Assembly (NCBI GenBank): GCA_020636495.1
Contig: JACJXQ010000008.1
Coordinates: forward strand, 3,224,001 to 3,288,000
Source of the DNA: Chitinophagales bacterium
Lineage (GTDB): Bacteria; Bacteroidota; Bacteroidia; Chitinophagales; Chitinophagaceae
Direction: 5' to 3'
Length of the DNA stretch: 64,000 nucleotides
Shown here: one piece after another, positions 25,597 to 33,883 of the stretch
Position numbering within the stretch: the stretch's first letter is position 1
Layout: every line of letters starts with the position of its first letter
Translations under genes and position numbers: made by a program
The notes under the pieces: model-generated
Database searches by the model: none
Told to the model about the DNA's origin: nothing
Seen by the model: only the letters and a program-made list of their open reading frames with translations

Positions 25597-26421
25597 ATGA
25601 TTCAGAGCAAAGGACGCCAGCTGAACCTTGAAAAACCCGTGGTGATGGGCATATTGAATGCCACACCCGACAGCTTTTACAACAAGGGGCAGGACAGTGA
25701 TACAGACAGCCTGCTGGCCAATGCAGAAAAGATGCTGCGCGAAGGTGCCGTCATCCTGGACATTGGCGGAGCATCTACCCGTCCGGGGGCTGAGCTGATA
25801 AGTGCTGATGAAGAACTGCAACGTGTTATCCCCGCTATTGAGGCTATCAGTAAACGATTCCCGGAAGCATGGCTCAGCGTAGACACCTACAATGCCGCTA
25901 CGGCTGAGCAGGCAGTGCAGGCAGGAGCCGCTATCATCAACGATGTAAGCGGCGGCGAGCTGGATGCTGACATGCTGGCCACAGTTGCCCGGCTGAAAGT
26001 GCCTTATATAGCCATGCATATGCAGGGTACACCACAAACCATGCAACAAAACCCACAATACACCGATGTGGTAAAAGACGTACACGATTACCTGCAACAT
26101 AAAATTCAAGAATGTACGGCCGCTGGTATTATGGATATTATCATTGACCCGGGTTTCGGGTTTGGGAAGACCAAGGAGCACAACTTCAGCCTGCTGAAAC
26201 ATATGAGCGACCTGCGTGCACTGAGCAGGCCCATACTGGCCGGCATTTCCCGCAAGGGGATGATATGGCGCACACTGGGCACCACTCCCGAAGAAGCACT
26301 GAACGGAACCACCGCCCTGCATATGGTAGCCCTGCAACAGGGTGCCAACATCCTGCGCGTGCATGATGTGCTGGAGGCTGTGGAAGTGGTGAAGCTGTGG
26401 GAGGAATTAGACCCCTCCTGA
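25597..26421 (+). CDS. folP: Dihydropteroate synthase
   Basis: This enzyme joins 6-hydroxymethyl-7,8-dihydropterin diphosphate and p-aminobenzoate in folate synthesis. Motifs are VMGILNATPDSFYN, LDIGGASTRPGA, SVDTYNA, INDVSGG, IIIDPGFGFGKTKEHN and ILAGISRKGMI. From ATG 25597 the protein is 274 residues and begins like other DHPS proteins (MIQSKGRQLNLEKP); an ATG twelve codons earlier at 25561 leaves only 18 bases to 25542, the furthest start of the divergent gene. The stop codon falls inside a palindromic CCCCTCC...GGGGAGG sequence. The folate enzyme FolD is encoded elsewhere in the window. Confidence 0.96.
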   Translation: MIQSKGRQLNLEKPVVMGILNATPDSFYNKGQDSDTDSLLANAEKMLREGAVILDIGGASTRPGAELISADEELQRVIPAIEAISKRFPEAWLSVDTYNAATAEQAVQAGAAIINDVSGGELDADMLATVARLKVPYIAMHMQGTPQTMQQNPQYTDVVKDVHDYLQHKIQECTAAGIMDIIIDPGFGFGKTKEHNFSLLKHMSDLRALSRPILAGISRKGMIWRTLGTTPEEALNGTTALHMVALQQGANILRVHDVLEAVEVVKLWEELDPS

Positions 26422-26440
26422 CCTTCCCTGAAGGGGAGGA
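26412..26440. repeat. Palindromic C/G-rich intergenic repeat
   Basis: The sequence contains arms CCTTCCC and GGGGAGG around TGAA, with a preceding CCCCTCCTGA that includes the folP stop. Such C-tract/G-tract palindromes are widespread between genes in Bacteroidota. It may also act as a transcript end; no T run follows. Confidence 0.5.
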
Positions 26441-26684
26441 AATGTGATTTGTCCTGTTTTGTTTCCTTTTGTTTCCCGGAATCACGGAAAATAAAAAACT
26501 ACCCGGATCATTACATAGTTTATATTGCTAAATGGTGATAATGACATGTCAAAGAACATCATGTTTGCTACAAATCAACGCATACGAATATACGTATTTT
26601 TGCTATCAATAACAAATTGTTATGCCTGCAAAACTGGGTGAAAACACGCTATTACATCACAAGCAATAGCCATATATTTAAGCC

Positions 26685-28088
26685 ATGAAACGTTATATCC
26701 TTTTCGCTGTAATGATATTGGCCTTTGCCGGGCAGGGTTGCACAGGCTGTTCAGATAACAACAACGGCCCTGCTGATGATACAACAGGCAAACATACCGG
26801 GGCAACAGGTAAATTCCTGATGATATCGGACATACACTTTAACCCCTATTGCGACAGCAAGATATTACCCCAACTAGTGAAGGCCGACTATACCGACTGG
26901 CCAACTATATTTTCAGGTGTTACAGATACCTCGTACGGATATTATGATTCGGACACTTATTACCGACTGTTTGTTAGCGGACTGGAGGCCATGCAGGCGC
27001 AAAACAGCAAGCCGGATATGATCATCATCAATGGCGACCTGCTGTCGCACCACTTTAACGGGAACTTCTATTCACGTTCGGGAGAAACAACGGCTGAGGC
27101 TTATGAGTCGTTTGTGCGCAAGACCATATCGTTCGTGTTTATGATGATTGACAAATATTTCCCCGGGGTGCCGGTTTTGCCCGTGCTGGGGAATAACGAT
27201 GACTATTGCGGCGACTATCATATACAGCCCGACGGACCTTTCCTTTCGTTCTACGCAGGGCAAAGCGCACCGATGCTGCGCAATATGCAGCAAACGGATT
27301 TTATGACCACTTTCAAAAAAGGGGGCTACTATAAAGTGACCATGCCATGGGACAGCACGCAGGCCTTCATAGGTTTGAATACCATCTTCTTCTACGAGTG
27401 GTATTCTAATGTCTGCAACCCTACCGATACCGCCAACCCGGCAACAGCAGAAATGGCCTGGCTGGAACAACAACTGGCCGACTGCAAAGCCAAAGGGCAA
27501 CACGTGTGGCTATCGTACCATATACCACCGGGGATAGATGTTTATAAATCGACACAGGCGGGGCCTTGCGGCGTGATAACCATGTGGCATGAAAAATACA
27601 ATACCGCTTTCATAGCATTGGTGAACAAATACCGCGACGTGATACAAGGCAACTTCGCCGGACATACGCATATGGATGAGTTCAGGCTGGTAGCTGATGG
27701 CGACGACATCACATCGTTCGTACATATTACCCCGGCCGTCAGCCCGATATTCGGCAATAACCCCGCCTTTGTTGAGGTGACGTGGGACCCTGCCAAAATG
27801 CTGATGCTGAACAGCGTGACCTACCGCTTTAAAGGCATAGAACACCGCGGCAATAATAACTGGGCAGAAGAATACAACTACGGCAAAACCTACCACATCA
27901 ACAGCATAGACGCCGCAACGCTGGGCAGCCTGTGGCAGAACATAGGAACAGACACCGCCATGCACAACCGCTATGCACAATACTTTTACGTAAGCAACCC
28001 CAAAAAGAAACCCAATCCATGGCAGTATTACCGGTGCGGTATGCGCTATATAGATACAGCAGGTTTTGTGCAATGTAATTGTAAATAG
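26685..28088 (+). CDS. Acid-sphingomyelinase-like metallophosphodiesterase, lipoprotein
   Basis: This 467-residue exported calcineurin-like phosphoesterase has a signal peptide with a lipobox-like AGQGC (Cys19). The metal-binding motifs are in order: SDIHFNP (about 48-54), NGDLLSHHF (about 112-120), LGNNDDYCGDYH (about 168-179), SYHIPPG and AGHTHMDEF. Layout and length resemble sphingomyelinase-like phosphodiesterases (SMPDL), which cleave phosphate esters of lipids or nucleotides. Several cysteines late in the protein fit disulfides outside the cytoplasm. It is a single gene; an REP-like double hairpin follows. The substrate is unknown. Confidence 0.88.
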   Translation: MKRYILFAVMILAFAGQGCTGCSDNNNGPADDTTGKHTGATGKFLMISDIHFNPYCDSKILPQLVKADYTDWPTIFSGVTDTSYGYYDSDTYYRLFVSGLEAMQAQNSKPDMIIINGDLLSHHFNGNFYSRSGETTAEAYESFVRKTISFVFMMIDKYFPGVPVLPVLGNNDDYCGDYHIQPDGPFLSFYAGQSAPMLRNMQQTDFMTTFKKGGYYKVTMPWDSTQAFIGLNTIFFYEWYSNVCNPTDTANPATAEMAWLEQQLADCKAKGQHVWLSYHIPPGIDVYKSTQAGPCGVITMWHEKYNTAFIALVNKYRDVIQGNFAGHTHMDEFRLVADGDDITSFVHITPAVSPIFGNNPAFVEVTWDPAKMLMLNSVTYRFKGIEHRGNNNWAEEYNYGKTYHINSIDAATLGSLWQNIGTDTAMHNRYAQYFYVSNPKKKPNPWQYYRCGMRYIDTAGFVQCNCK

Positions 28089-28094
28089 TGTTTC

Positions 28095-28143
28095 GCAGAC
28101 CGGGGGGATTTGCCACCGTTAGACGTGGTCGGGGGACTACGCC
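28095..28143 (-). repeat. REP-like double hairpin, family 1 copy
   Basis: On the complementary strand GGCGTAGTC-CCCC-GACCACGTC (28143-28122) is followed by an eight-base spacer and GCAAATC...GGTCTGC (28113-28095). It matches the element at 52286-52336 in order, loop sequence and spacing. The outer flanks CCGTTAG and CTAACGG (28116-28149) extend the first stem. Confidence 0.75.
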
Positions 28144-28154
28144 TAACGGAAGGT

Positions 28155-28676
28155 TTAATATGATCTTAGGGGTGTAAAAATCACTGTATCAATTATTATC
28201 CTTGGATCCTCAAATCCCATCCTATGACTAAGAAACAAGGTAATAGCACTTGCCGTATCATGGCTCATAGATGGCCTTGAACACAAAGGAACTCCCCGCG
28301 ATAGATCGGCCTTCTCAAACAAATAATCACACCGATCAAAATCCCCGATCTCGTTCTTAATACTAAAAACCAATTGGGTATATTCTTTGACCTTTAGCTC
28401 GGCAAATCCGTTTACACAGTCGTAAGTCCATATATGCTCCATCCAAACTTTATCAAGATCAAAACTGTTAGAACTATCAAGAATAAACGACGTCTTGTTT
28501 GGACGTAATTCGCAAACAAACACGCCCTTATCCTTAGAATCATCGATACTTAAACTGACTTTGTTCAGTCCGGTTTTTCTTACAATACACTCTATGCCAC
28601 AAGAAACAAACAACAAAATGGACACTAATAAAATAATACCAGCCTTGAATTTTATTGTTGACTTAATGTTTTTCAT
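28155..28676 (-). CDS. Hypothetical lipoprotein
   Basis: This 173-residue predicted lipoprotein has an N-terminal hydrophobic segment ending in LFVSC (Cys26). The mature part is mixed strand and helix, with six further cysteines spread along it, and no family I recognise. It lies alone between the phosphodiesterase and a divergent lipoprotein gene. The coding sequence looks AT-richer than its neighbours by eye, like the next gene, which may mean recent acquisition. Function unknown. Confidence 0.62.
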   Translation of the reverse strand: MKNIKSTIKFKAGIILLVSILLFVSCGIECIVRKTGLNKVSLSIDDSKDKGVFVCELRPNKTSFILDSSNSFDLDKVWMEHIWTYDCVNGFAELKVKEYTQLVFSIKNEIGDFDRCDYLFEKADLSRGVPLCSRPSMSHDTASAITLFLSHRMGFEDPRIIIDTVIFTPLRSY

Positions 28677-28811
28677 TGGGTTTATTTTGATTAATATCGT
28701 AAAGAAAGCTCAGATATACACACAAAATAGCCAATATATTTTAACCTGTCTTGCCCAGTTCGGCATAGCCCCCTGACTATATAGAACGTACTAATACTCA
28801 TAATTTTAAAT

Positions 28812-28819
28812 TAACTTTG
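28812..28819 (+). promoter_or_regulatory. -7 box TAACTTTG before the 28830 gene
   Basis: TAACTTTG fits TAnnTTTG and ends only ten bases before the GTG start at 28830, implying a very short or absent 5' leader. No clear TTG lies at the usual distance. Confidence 0.45.
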
Positions 28820-28829
28820 AGAAAAAACA

Positions 28830-29501
28830 GTGCGACCCATTTTATTGATACTTATATTCCTATGCTATTCATGTGGGGCGCCTCAAGACAGTCACAACCA
28901 GGCAAGCAATATTTATTCCGCCCTGAAAGAGTTACTAAAAACGGACCATATCAATATTCTGAAAGAGAATAGATCAGTTAAAATAGAAATTGAAGACTCA
29001 CGACTGATAGATGAAGCAATAGAGCAAAAGTCTACTTTTTTCTCATATGAACTTTATGCGAGTATCGTTTCAGTTCTGGCAATAAGTGATTTTTCATCCA
29101 ATGATTGCGATTCAATACTTATAGACATAAAACAGCATGGAGTCGAAAATTCATATGACTATAGCTACAAGGACATTGAATTGGTTGTAAACAAATACAA
29201 CGCATGCAAATTATTTTGCAAAGCGATCCAGGATGGGGATTTTAAAAAGGCAAAAAGTTACATCAATAAACAAATACTGGAACAGGAAGGCAATGAACAA
29301 GTTGATCAGATGTTCAATGATTATTTTTCTCTGGGTCAAGTTGAAAAATTCGCATTAACTGCCTTTCAGATCAGGGATGACAGAAAATATGTAATGTTAG
29401 TAGTAAATATTACTTATAAAGGAAAAGGGAAACAAAAGTATATTTTCATGTACGAATTTTCCGACCAGTCAGATGATATTTATGCAATATCTATACCATA
29501 G
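28830..29501 (+). CDS. Hypothetical lipoprotein
   Basis: This 223-residue predicted lipoprotein starts at GTG 28830; its signal ends in LCYSC (Cys15). The mature protein is highly charged and mostly helical up to residue 160 (KYNACKLFCKAIQDGDFKKAK), then strand-rich to the end (VMLVVNITYKGKGKQKYIFMYEF). No family is recognised; the end resembles small NTF2-like or DUF4878-type folds, which is only an impression. It is AT-rich like the preceding opposite gene. Confidence 0.62.
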   Translation: MRPILLILIFLCYSCGAPQDSHNQASNIYSALKELLKTDHINILKENRSVKIEIEDSRLIDEAIEQKSTFFSYELYASIVSVLAISDFSSNDCDSILIDIKQHGVENSYDYSYKDIELVVNKYNACKLFCKAIQDGDFKKAKSYINKQILEQEGNEQVDQMFNDYFSLGQVEKFALTAFQIRDDRKYVMLVVNITYKGKGKQKYIFMYEFSDQSDDIYAISIP

Positions 29502-29589
29502 CATGTATCTCCAAGCCCACCTCAACAGGGCAAAAAATTGTTAAACTGAATAAATTTTGTTTACATTTATCTTCACTTAAAACACTATT

Positions 29590-30228
29590 ATGAAGAAAAT
29601 ACTTATAACCACCATGCTACTCCTTACCCTGACCTCATTTAGCGCAATAGCACAGTTTGGTATCAAGGGTTCATTGTTAAGTCCGGGCGGAGACATAGTA
29701 CCCACCCACAAAAAAGGGACTGCATACGAGATATATTATGTACAGAACGAGTGGGACGGCCTTATGCAAAGCCGTGTCGGATTCTTTCACACTACATTAT
29801 CCCCGGCATTGGATACCTTCTTTGTATATGGTGTAAAATCAGAAATAAGTGGTGTTAATACACTGCTGCCGGGCTATGCTGTGTACCAGAAGCTCAGGAT
29901 GAACTGCATTTTCATTGATCAGAGTATCAGGATCATCAATAAAAAAGGACTGGCCCTGTATGCGGGCATAGGCATTATGATAGGCAGCGCAAAAATGAAA
30001 TATGACCGCTATATTGAATCTATGATAATTGAGACCGACGGCATTGTGAACCCCGACATCGGTGGACTAAGAGGCAATGTCCAGGCTGCCTATAAGATCA
30101 ACAGCCATTTCCAGGTATATATGCAGGCTATGCACAATGCTATAGTTGCATCAGACTGGTCGAACAGTTATGCTCATAACACATACGGAATAGGTATAAA
30201 CTACTTTATCAAATCAGACGAAGAATGA
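29590..30228 (+). CDS. Outer-membrane beta-barrel-like protein
   Basis: This 212-residue exported protein has a signal peptide (cleavage after SAIA) followed by alternating polar and aromatic strands: FGIKGSLLSPGGDIV, LALYAGIGIMIGSAKM, GNVQAAYKINSHFQVYMQA and the end NTYGIGINYFIKS. This is the look of a small outer-membrane barrel of about eight strands. No family name can be given. It overlaps the next lipoprotein gene by ATGA, so the two are coupled and may work together in the envelope. Confidence 0.68.
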   Translation: MKKILITTMLLLTLTSFSAIAQFGIKGSLLSPGGDIVPTHKKGTAYEIYYVQNEWDGLMQSRVGFFHTTLSPALDTFFVYGVKSEISGVNTLLPGYAVYQKLRMNCIFIDQSIRIINKKGLALYAGIGIMIGSAKMKYDRYIESMIIETDGIVNPDIGGLRGNVQAAYKINSHFQVYMQAMHNAIVASDWSNSYAHNTYGIGINYFIKSDEE

Positions 30229-30995
30229 AGAACCAAATACTCCTGATCACTGCCGCTATCCTGGTAATATTCAACTCCTGCAAAAAGAAACCCGATGCTA
30301 AAGACTATCATCCCGTAGTCAAGACAACGGGCGCAGAAATATTGTCAGACGGCTCAGTACAAGTTACGGGCGAAATAGTTGCTACTGGCTATACCGATAT
30401 TGTGCTGGCAGGCTTTTGCATGGACACCATCCCCAACCCCGACCTCTTGAGCAACCAGCAATCCATAGATACCTTGTACGGCAATACGTTCCGCTATGTG
30501 TACAAAAACCTGGACGGCTTGCATAAATACTATTTCAGGGCATGGGCCGCTAATGAGAACGGGTACGCTGCCGGAGGTGATGTATCGTTAGACAGTATCA
30601 GTATACCGACAACATTTATTCCATGCACGCCCCCGTTAGATACAGTTATTTACAGCCATCCGCAAAGAACAAAGTACGAGCCGTTATACAGCAAAGCCAA
30701 ATACTATTTCTCATCTAACTGGCGAATAGACATGTCTACCAATACCAAAAGCATATATTTTGAGTTCAGCCAGAAACCGACCAACGGAGTGTACAAGATA
30801 TTTGAAAATACCAATGGTACCAACCTTGTGACCATCTTGTTTGGAGGATACGAAGCAGAGTCAGGATCAAAGTTATATGTCAGGCAGATAGATAATGAAC
30901 ATATAGAAGTGACCATTTGCGATGCACAGGTATTTAACGGAGCCTTTATGGACTCTGTCAGCACGAGGTTTATCGCAACATACTCAGAGCATTAG
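30225..30995 (+). CDS. Hypothetical lipoprotein with Ig/FnIII-like domain
   Basis: This 256-residue predicted lipoprotein has a lipobox at IFNSC (Cys19). Residues 30-125 look like a fibronectin-III or Ig-like beta sandwich (ILSDGSVQVTGEIVATGYTD, then GLHKYYFRAWAANENGYAAGG), a pattern common in Bacteroidota surface lipoproteins. The remainder is strand-rich without a recognised family. The four-base overlap with the beta-barrel gene suggests one transcript and a shared envelope role. Confidence 0.68.
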   Translation: MKNQILLITAAILVIFNSCKKKPDAKDYHPVVKTTGAEILSDGSVQVTGEIVATGYTDIVLAGFCMDTIPNPDLLSNQQSIDTLYGNTFRYVYKNLDGLHKYYFRAWAANENGYAAGGDVSLDSISIPTTFIPCTPPLDTVIYSHPQRTKYEPLYSKAKYYFSSNWRIDMSTNTKSIYFEFSQKPTNGVYKIFENTNGTNLVTILFGGYEAESGSKLYVRQIDNEHIEVTICDAQVFNGAFMDSVSTRFIATYSEH

Positions 30996-31076
30996 GCACA
31001 GCATTACCTGGCTTTACACCGGAAGAATAATTGCAAGTAGTGTATTGCCGGGTCAAAAAGAGACTTTGTTCGCCCC

Positions 31077-31322
31077 CTACTTGCCTTCTTCCCTGCGGCG
31101 GCGTTCTTCTGCTTCCATTTCTTCCATTTTCTTGCGTAGCGATAGCGGGCGCATATCGGTCCATACCTCTTTTATATAGTCGAGGCACTCCTGTTTGGTA
31201 CCGCGTTTACCCACAGCCTCCCAGCCCAACGGCATCTCACGGTCTGCCGGCCATATAGAGTATTGTTCTTCATAGTTGATCACTACTACATATTCTCTTG
31301 TGTCTTCTTCATCTTCCCACAT
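31077..31322 (-). CDS. MbtH-family protein, orphan
   Basis: This 81-residue protein matches the MbtH signature closely: NYEEQYSIWP (residues 16-25), PLGWEAVGKRG, CLDYIKEVWTDMRPLSLR (about 46-63). MbtH proteins bind and activate adenylation domains of nonribosomal peptide synthetases. No NRPS or other adenylating enzyme is encoded in this window, so its partner is distant or it has another role. The C-terminal tail (MEEMEAEERRRREEGK) is an unusual run of charged residues. It is a single gene. Confidence 0.92.
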   Translation of the reverse strand: MWEDEEDTREYVVVINYEEQYSIWPADREMPLGWEAVGKRGTKQECLDYIKEVWTDMRPLSLRKKMEEMEAEERRRREEGK

Positions 31323-31451
31323 AAGGTATACGTTTTCAGGTTATTAATGTCTAAAGTTATTACTGCTCATATTGCTACACAAGGGTGAAATCACCCATTT
31401 TTCTCATTTGTGTATCTTTATGCGGTATTATCAACCCCGCAATACAACATT

Positions 31452-32054
31452 ATGACCACTGCATTACAACAACGAGAGCTTGAAGTATTAGAGCACTTCA
31501 TTAAAAGCATGAACATGCTGACCGATGATGAGGTGCAACTGATAATAGACAACACCCAACTACGCAGCTACAAAAAGGGCGACATTATCCTGCGCGAAGG
31601 CCAGGTATCGCGCGAGTGTTATTTCCTGCTGCAGGGCTGCATCAGGGAATATTACATAGTAGACGGCGAAGAAAAATCAACCGCTTTTTATACCGAGGGC
31701 CAACCCGTTACATCATTTACCAGCTACTCCCGTCAAAAACCTTCTAAACACTTTATGGTGTGTGCCGAAGACTGCATCGTGACCGTGGGTACTGATGAAC
31801 TGGAAAAAGAAATGTGCCAAATGATACCGCGCCTTGAATCGGTGATAAGGCAGGAGGTGGAAAAAGCAACAGGTGAAGTGCAGGACGACCTGGCGAAATT
31901 CATCACCTCATCGCCCGAGGAGCGCTATAAAGACCTGCTGGACAACCGCCCCGAACTGCTGAACCGCATACCGCAACACCAGATAGCCAGCTATATAGGC
32001 GTAACACCCGAATCGCTGAGCAGGATAAGGAAGAGGATGCTCAATGCTAAATAA
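31452..32054 (+). CDS. Crp/Fnr-family transcriptional regulator
   Basis: This 200-residue regulator has an N-terminal cyclic-nucleotide-binding-type beta roll (about residues 15-120: YKKGDIILREGQVSRECYFLLQGCIREYY) and a C-terminal winged helix (HQIASYIGVTPESLSRIRKRM). It belongs to the Bacteroidota Crp/Fnr subgroup whose effector is usually unknown. I start at ATG 31452 rather than the open-frame start 42 bases earlier because this gives the usual N-terminus and lies after a TATCTTTA box. No regulated partner can be named. Confidence 0.88.
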   Translation: MTTALQQRELEVLEHFIKSMNMLTDDEVQLIIDNTQLRSYKKGDIILREGQVSRECYFLLQGCIREYYIVDGEEKSTAFYTEGQPVTSFTSYSRQKPSKHFMVCAEDCIVTVGTDELEKEMCQMIPRLESVIRQEVEKATGEVQDDLAKFITSSPEERYKDLLDNRPELLNRIPQHQIASYIGVTPESLSRIRKRMLNAK

Positions 32055-32070
32055 GCACCCTCTCCCACTC

Positions 32071-33042
32071 TTACATTGACAGAACGATGTTGCCGCGCTT
32101 GTGGCCGGAGTCGATATACCTATGTGCATCTACTACCTGCTCCATGCTGTACCTGCGCTCTATTACAGCATTGAAGGTGCCTGTATTCATCATTTGCAAC
32201 AAGTCACCGATCATCTGCTTAAAATCCTTAACCGGCTTAATACCCGTTGCATCAAATTTTGTTTTTCTCCCACCACGAAAAGGGTTCAGTAACATTTGCT
32301 TCAGCATGGCAAGCGTCAATACCGGCGACATATATATCCCATCGGGGGTCAAAACATGCTTTGCTTCACCCATACTACTCTTTCCTATGGTATCATACAC
32401 TACATCGTATTGTTGGTCGCCTTTTGAAAAGTCCTGCTGCTTATAATCTATTACATGATCAGCACCCAGGGAGCATACCAGGTCAACATTAGCCGCACTG
32501 CACACACCTGTCACCTCGGCACCCATGCGTTTGGCAATTTGTACAGCGGCAACGCCCAGGCTACCCGATGCCCCGTTGATCAATACCTTTTGCCCGGGCT
32601 GTACCTTCGCCAGGTTCTTCAGGAAGTTGTAAGATGTAACCGGCCCGTCAGACATAATAGATGCTTCCTCGAAAGAGAGAAAATCGGGCAATGGCATTAC
32701 TATACCGTCTGCAGGTACACATACATACTCAGCATTCGTACCAAAAATAGCCGCGGTATGGCCAAACACGGCATCGCCTATTTCATAGCCTGTTACATTT
32801 GCTCCCTTACCTGCTACCAGCCCGGCAAAACCTGAACCCGGTATAGGGCGTTTGGGACGCTTTAGCCCAAGGAACAAGCGGGCGAAACGCGGCGTACCAG
32901 TCCTCATCATAGCTGATGCTGTTGAGAGGCCGGACGCGTGTATCTTAATTAACAACTCATTTTCTTTAGGTTGCGGACGTGCCGCATCTTTTACTTCTAA
33001 AACTTCGGGCCCGCCATAACGGGTAACAAAAACTGCTTTCAT
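32071..33042 (-). CDS. MDR-family NAD(P)-dependent quinone oxidoreductase-like protein
   Basis: This enzyme of the medium-chain dehydrogenase/reductase superfamily, zinc-free quinone-oxidoreductase type, starts MKAVFVTRYGGPEVLEV and has the catalytic-domain GSGFAGLV. The Rossmann fold motif is LINGASGSLGVAAVQIAKRMGAEVTGV near residues 142-168. The zinc ligands of true alcohol dehydrogenases are absent. Length from 33042 is 323 residues; a start four codons earlier is possible. It converges with the crp-type gene, 16 bases apart. The substrate is unknown. Confidence 0.9.
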   Translation of the reverse strand: MKAVFVTRYGGPEVLEVKDAARPQPKENELLIKIHASGLSTASAMMRTGTPRFARLFLGLKRPKRPIPGSGFAGLVAGKGANVTGYEIGDAVFGHTAAIFGTNAEYVCVPADGIVMPLPDFLSFEEASIMSDGPVTSYNFLKNLAKVQPGQKVLINGASGSLGVAAVQIAKRMGAEVTGVCSAANVDLVCSLGADHVIDYKQQDFSKGDQQYDVVYDTIGKSSMGEAKHVLTPDGIYMSPVLTLAMLKQMLLNPFRGGRKTKFDATGIKPVKDFKQMIGDLLQMMNTGTFNAVIERRYSMEQVVDAHRYIDSGHKRGNIVLSM

Positions 33043-33329
33043 TATTTTTATCATTTTATTGTTTAATTATATACATACTGTTTTTAGCAGGGTCTTTACC
33101 AGGGACGCCAGCAATAAGACTGCGGGCTTTACTATTACTCTGAATACATAAAAACTGATCATGGGTGTTGTTTTTTTGATTACAGGTGCAAAAGTATCCC
33201 CGTGCCTGCGGGCAGACATTGACTTTGGGTAAGAAATGAAATTGGAGAGAAAATATCCGGAAAATACATCGTCGATATTCGGCACGACTATTGTGCAGGA
33301 ATTATTACCTTAACTAAAAATATACCTAT

Positions 33330-33860
33330 ATGACATCTAAACTGACCCTTCCGATAGTCGCTTTCGGCTTTTTGCTCCTTGTATTTTCCTGCGGCAATAA
33401 GAATAAAGAAACAACAACCGTAACCCCGGAACCACCCAGCAACGAATTTTTGCTGTCAGGCAAATGGAAAGTGCTTTTCAGTGCCGATGACGATAACGAG
33501 AATGGCCAACTGGATGAGGAGGAAAAAGTACCTCCTGAAGACGGTGAAGAAATGTACATCAGTTTCCTGCCGGAAGGTATGGGCACTGTATTAAGCAAAA
33601 GCAAAGACCAGTCGGGCATTGTACAGGAAGAGACCGACGAATTTACATGGACATTGCTGAACGACCAGACCCGCATACAGATCATTGAAGAATATACGGA
33701 CTCTATTGGTACAAGAGTGGTGACACAACGCGACACCAGCATCATAGACATTCTGTACCTGTCAGAAAATTCAACCACATGGGGTAATAAGTACGTTTAT
33801 GCTTTCAACGGCGACACAACTATATACTGGAGCTGGCTGCAACTGGAAAAAGTGCAGTAA
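33330..33860 (+). CDS. Lipoprotein with EF-hand-like loop
   Basis: This 176-residue predicted lipoprotein has a lipobox at VFSC (Cys21). The body looks like a small lipocalin-type beta barrel (LSGKWKVLFS at the start, repeated strands such as EMYISFLPEGMGTVLS and FTWTLLNDQTRIQII). Residues 54-65 form a full EF-hand calcium loop pattern (D-x-N-x-N-G-x-L-D-x-x-E). Lipocalin-like lipoproteins are common in the phylum; an EF loop between the first two strands is noteworthy. Function unknown. Confidence 0.68.
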   Translation: MTSKLTLPIVAFGFLLLVFSCGNKNKETTTVTPEPPSNEFLLSGKWKVLFSADDDNENGQLDEEEKVPPEDGEEMYISFLPEGMGTVLSKSKDQSGIVQEETDEFTWTLLNDQTRIQIIEEYTDSIGTRVVTQRDTSIIDILYLSENSTTWGNKYVYAFNGDTTIYWSWLQLEKVQ

Positions 33861-33883
33861 CCGCAAAGAAAAGAAGTAATTAA

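Noticed and set aside
25582..26364. 260-residue leftward frame opposite folP
   Set aside because: Antisense shadow of a clear dihydropteroate synthase.
33067..33285. 72-residue leftward protein upstream of the oxidoreductase
   Set aside because: No start context or recognisable fold; more likely leader sequence.
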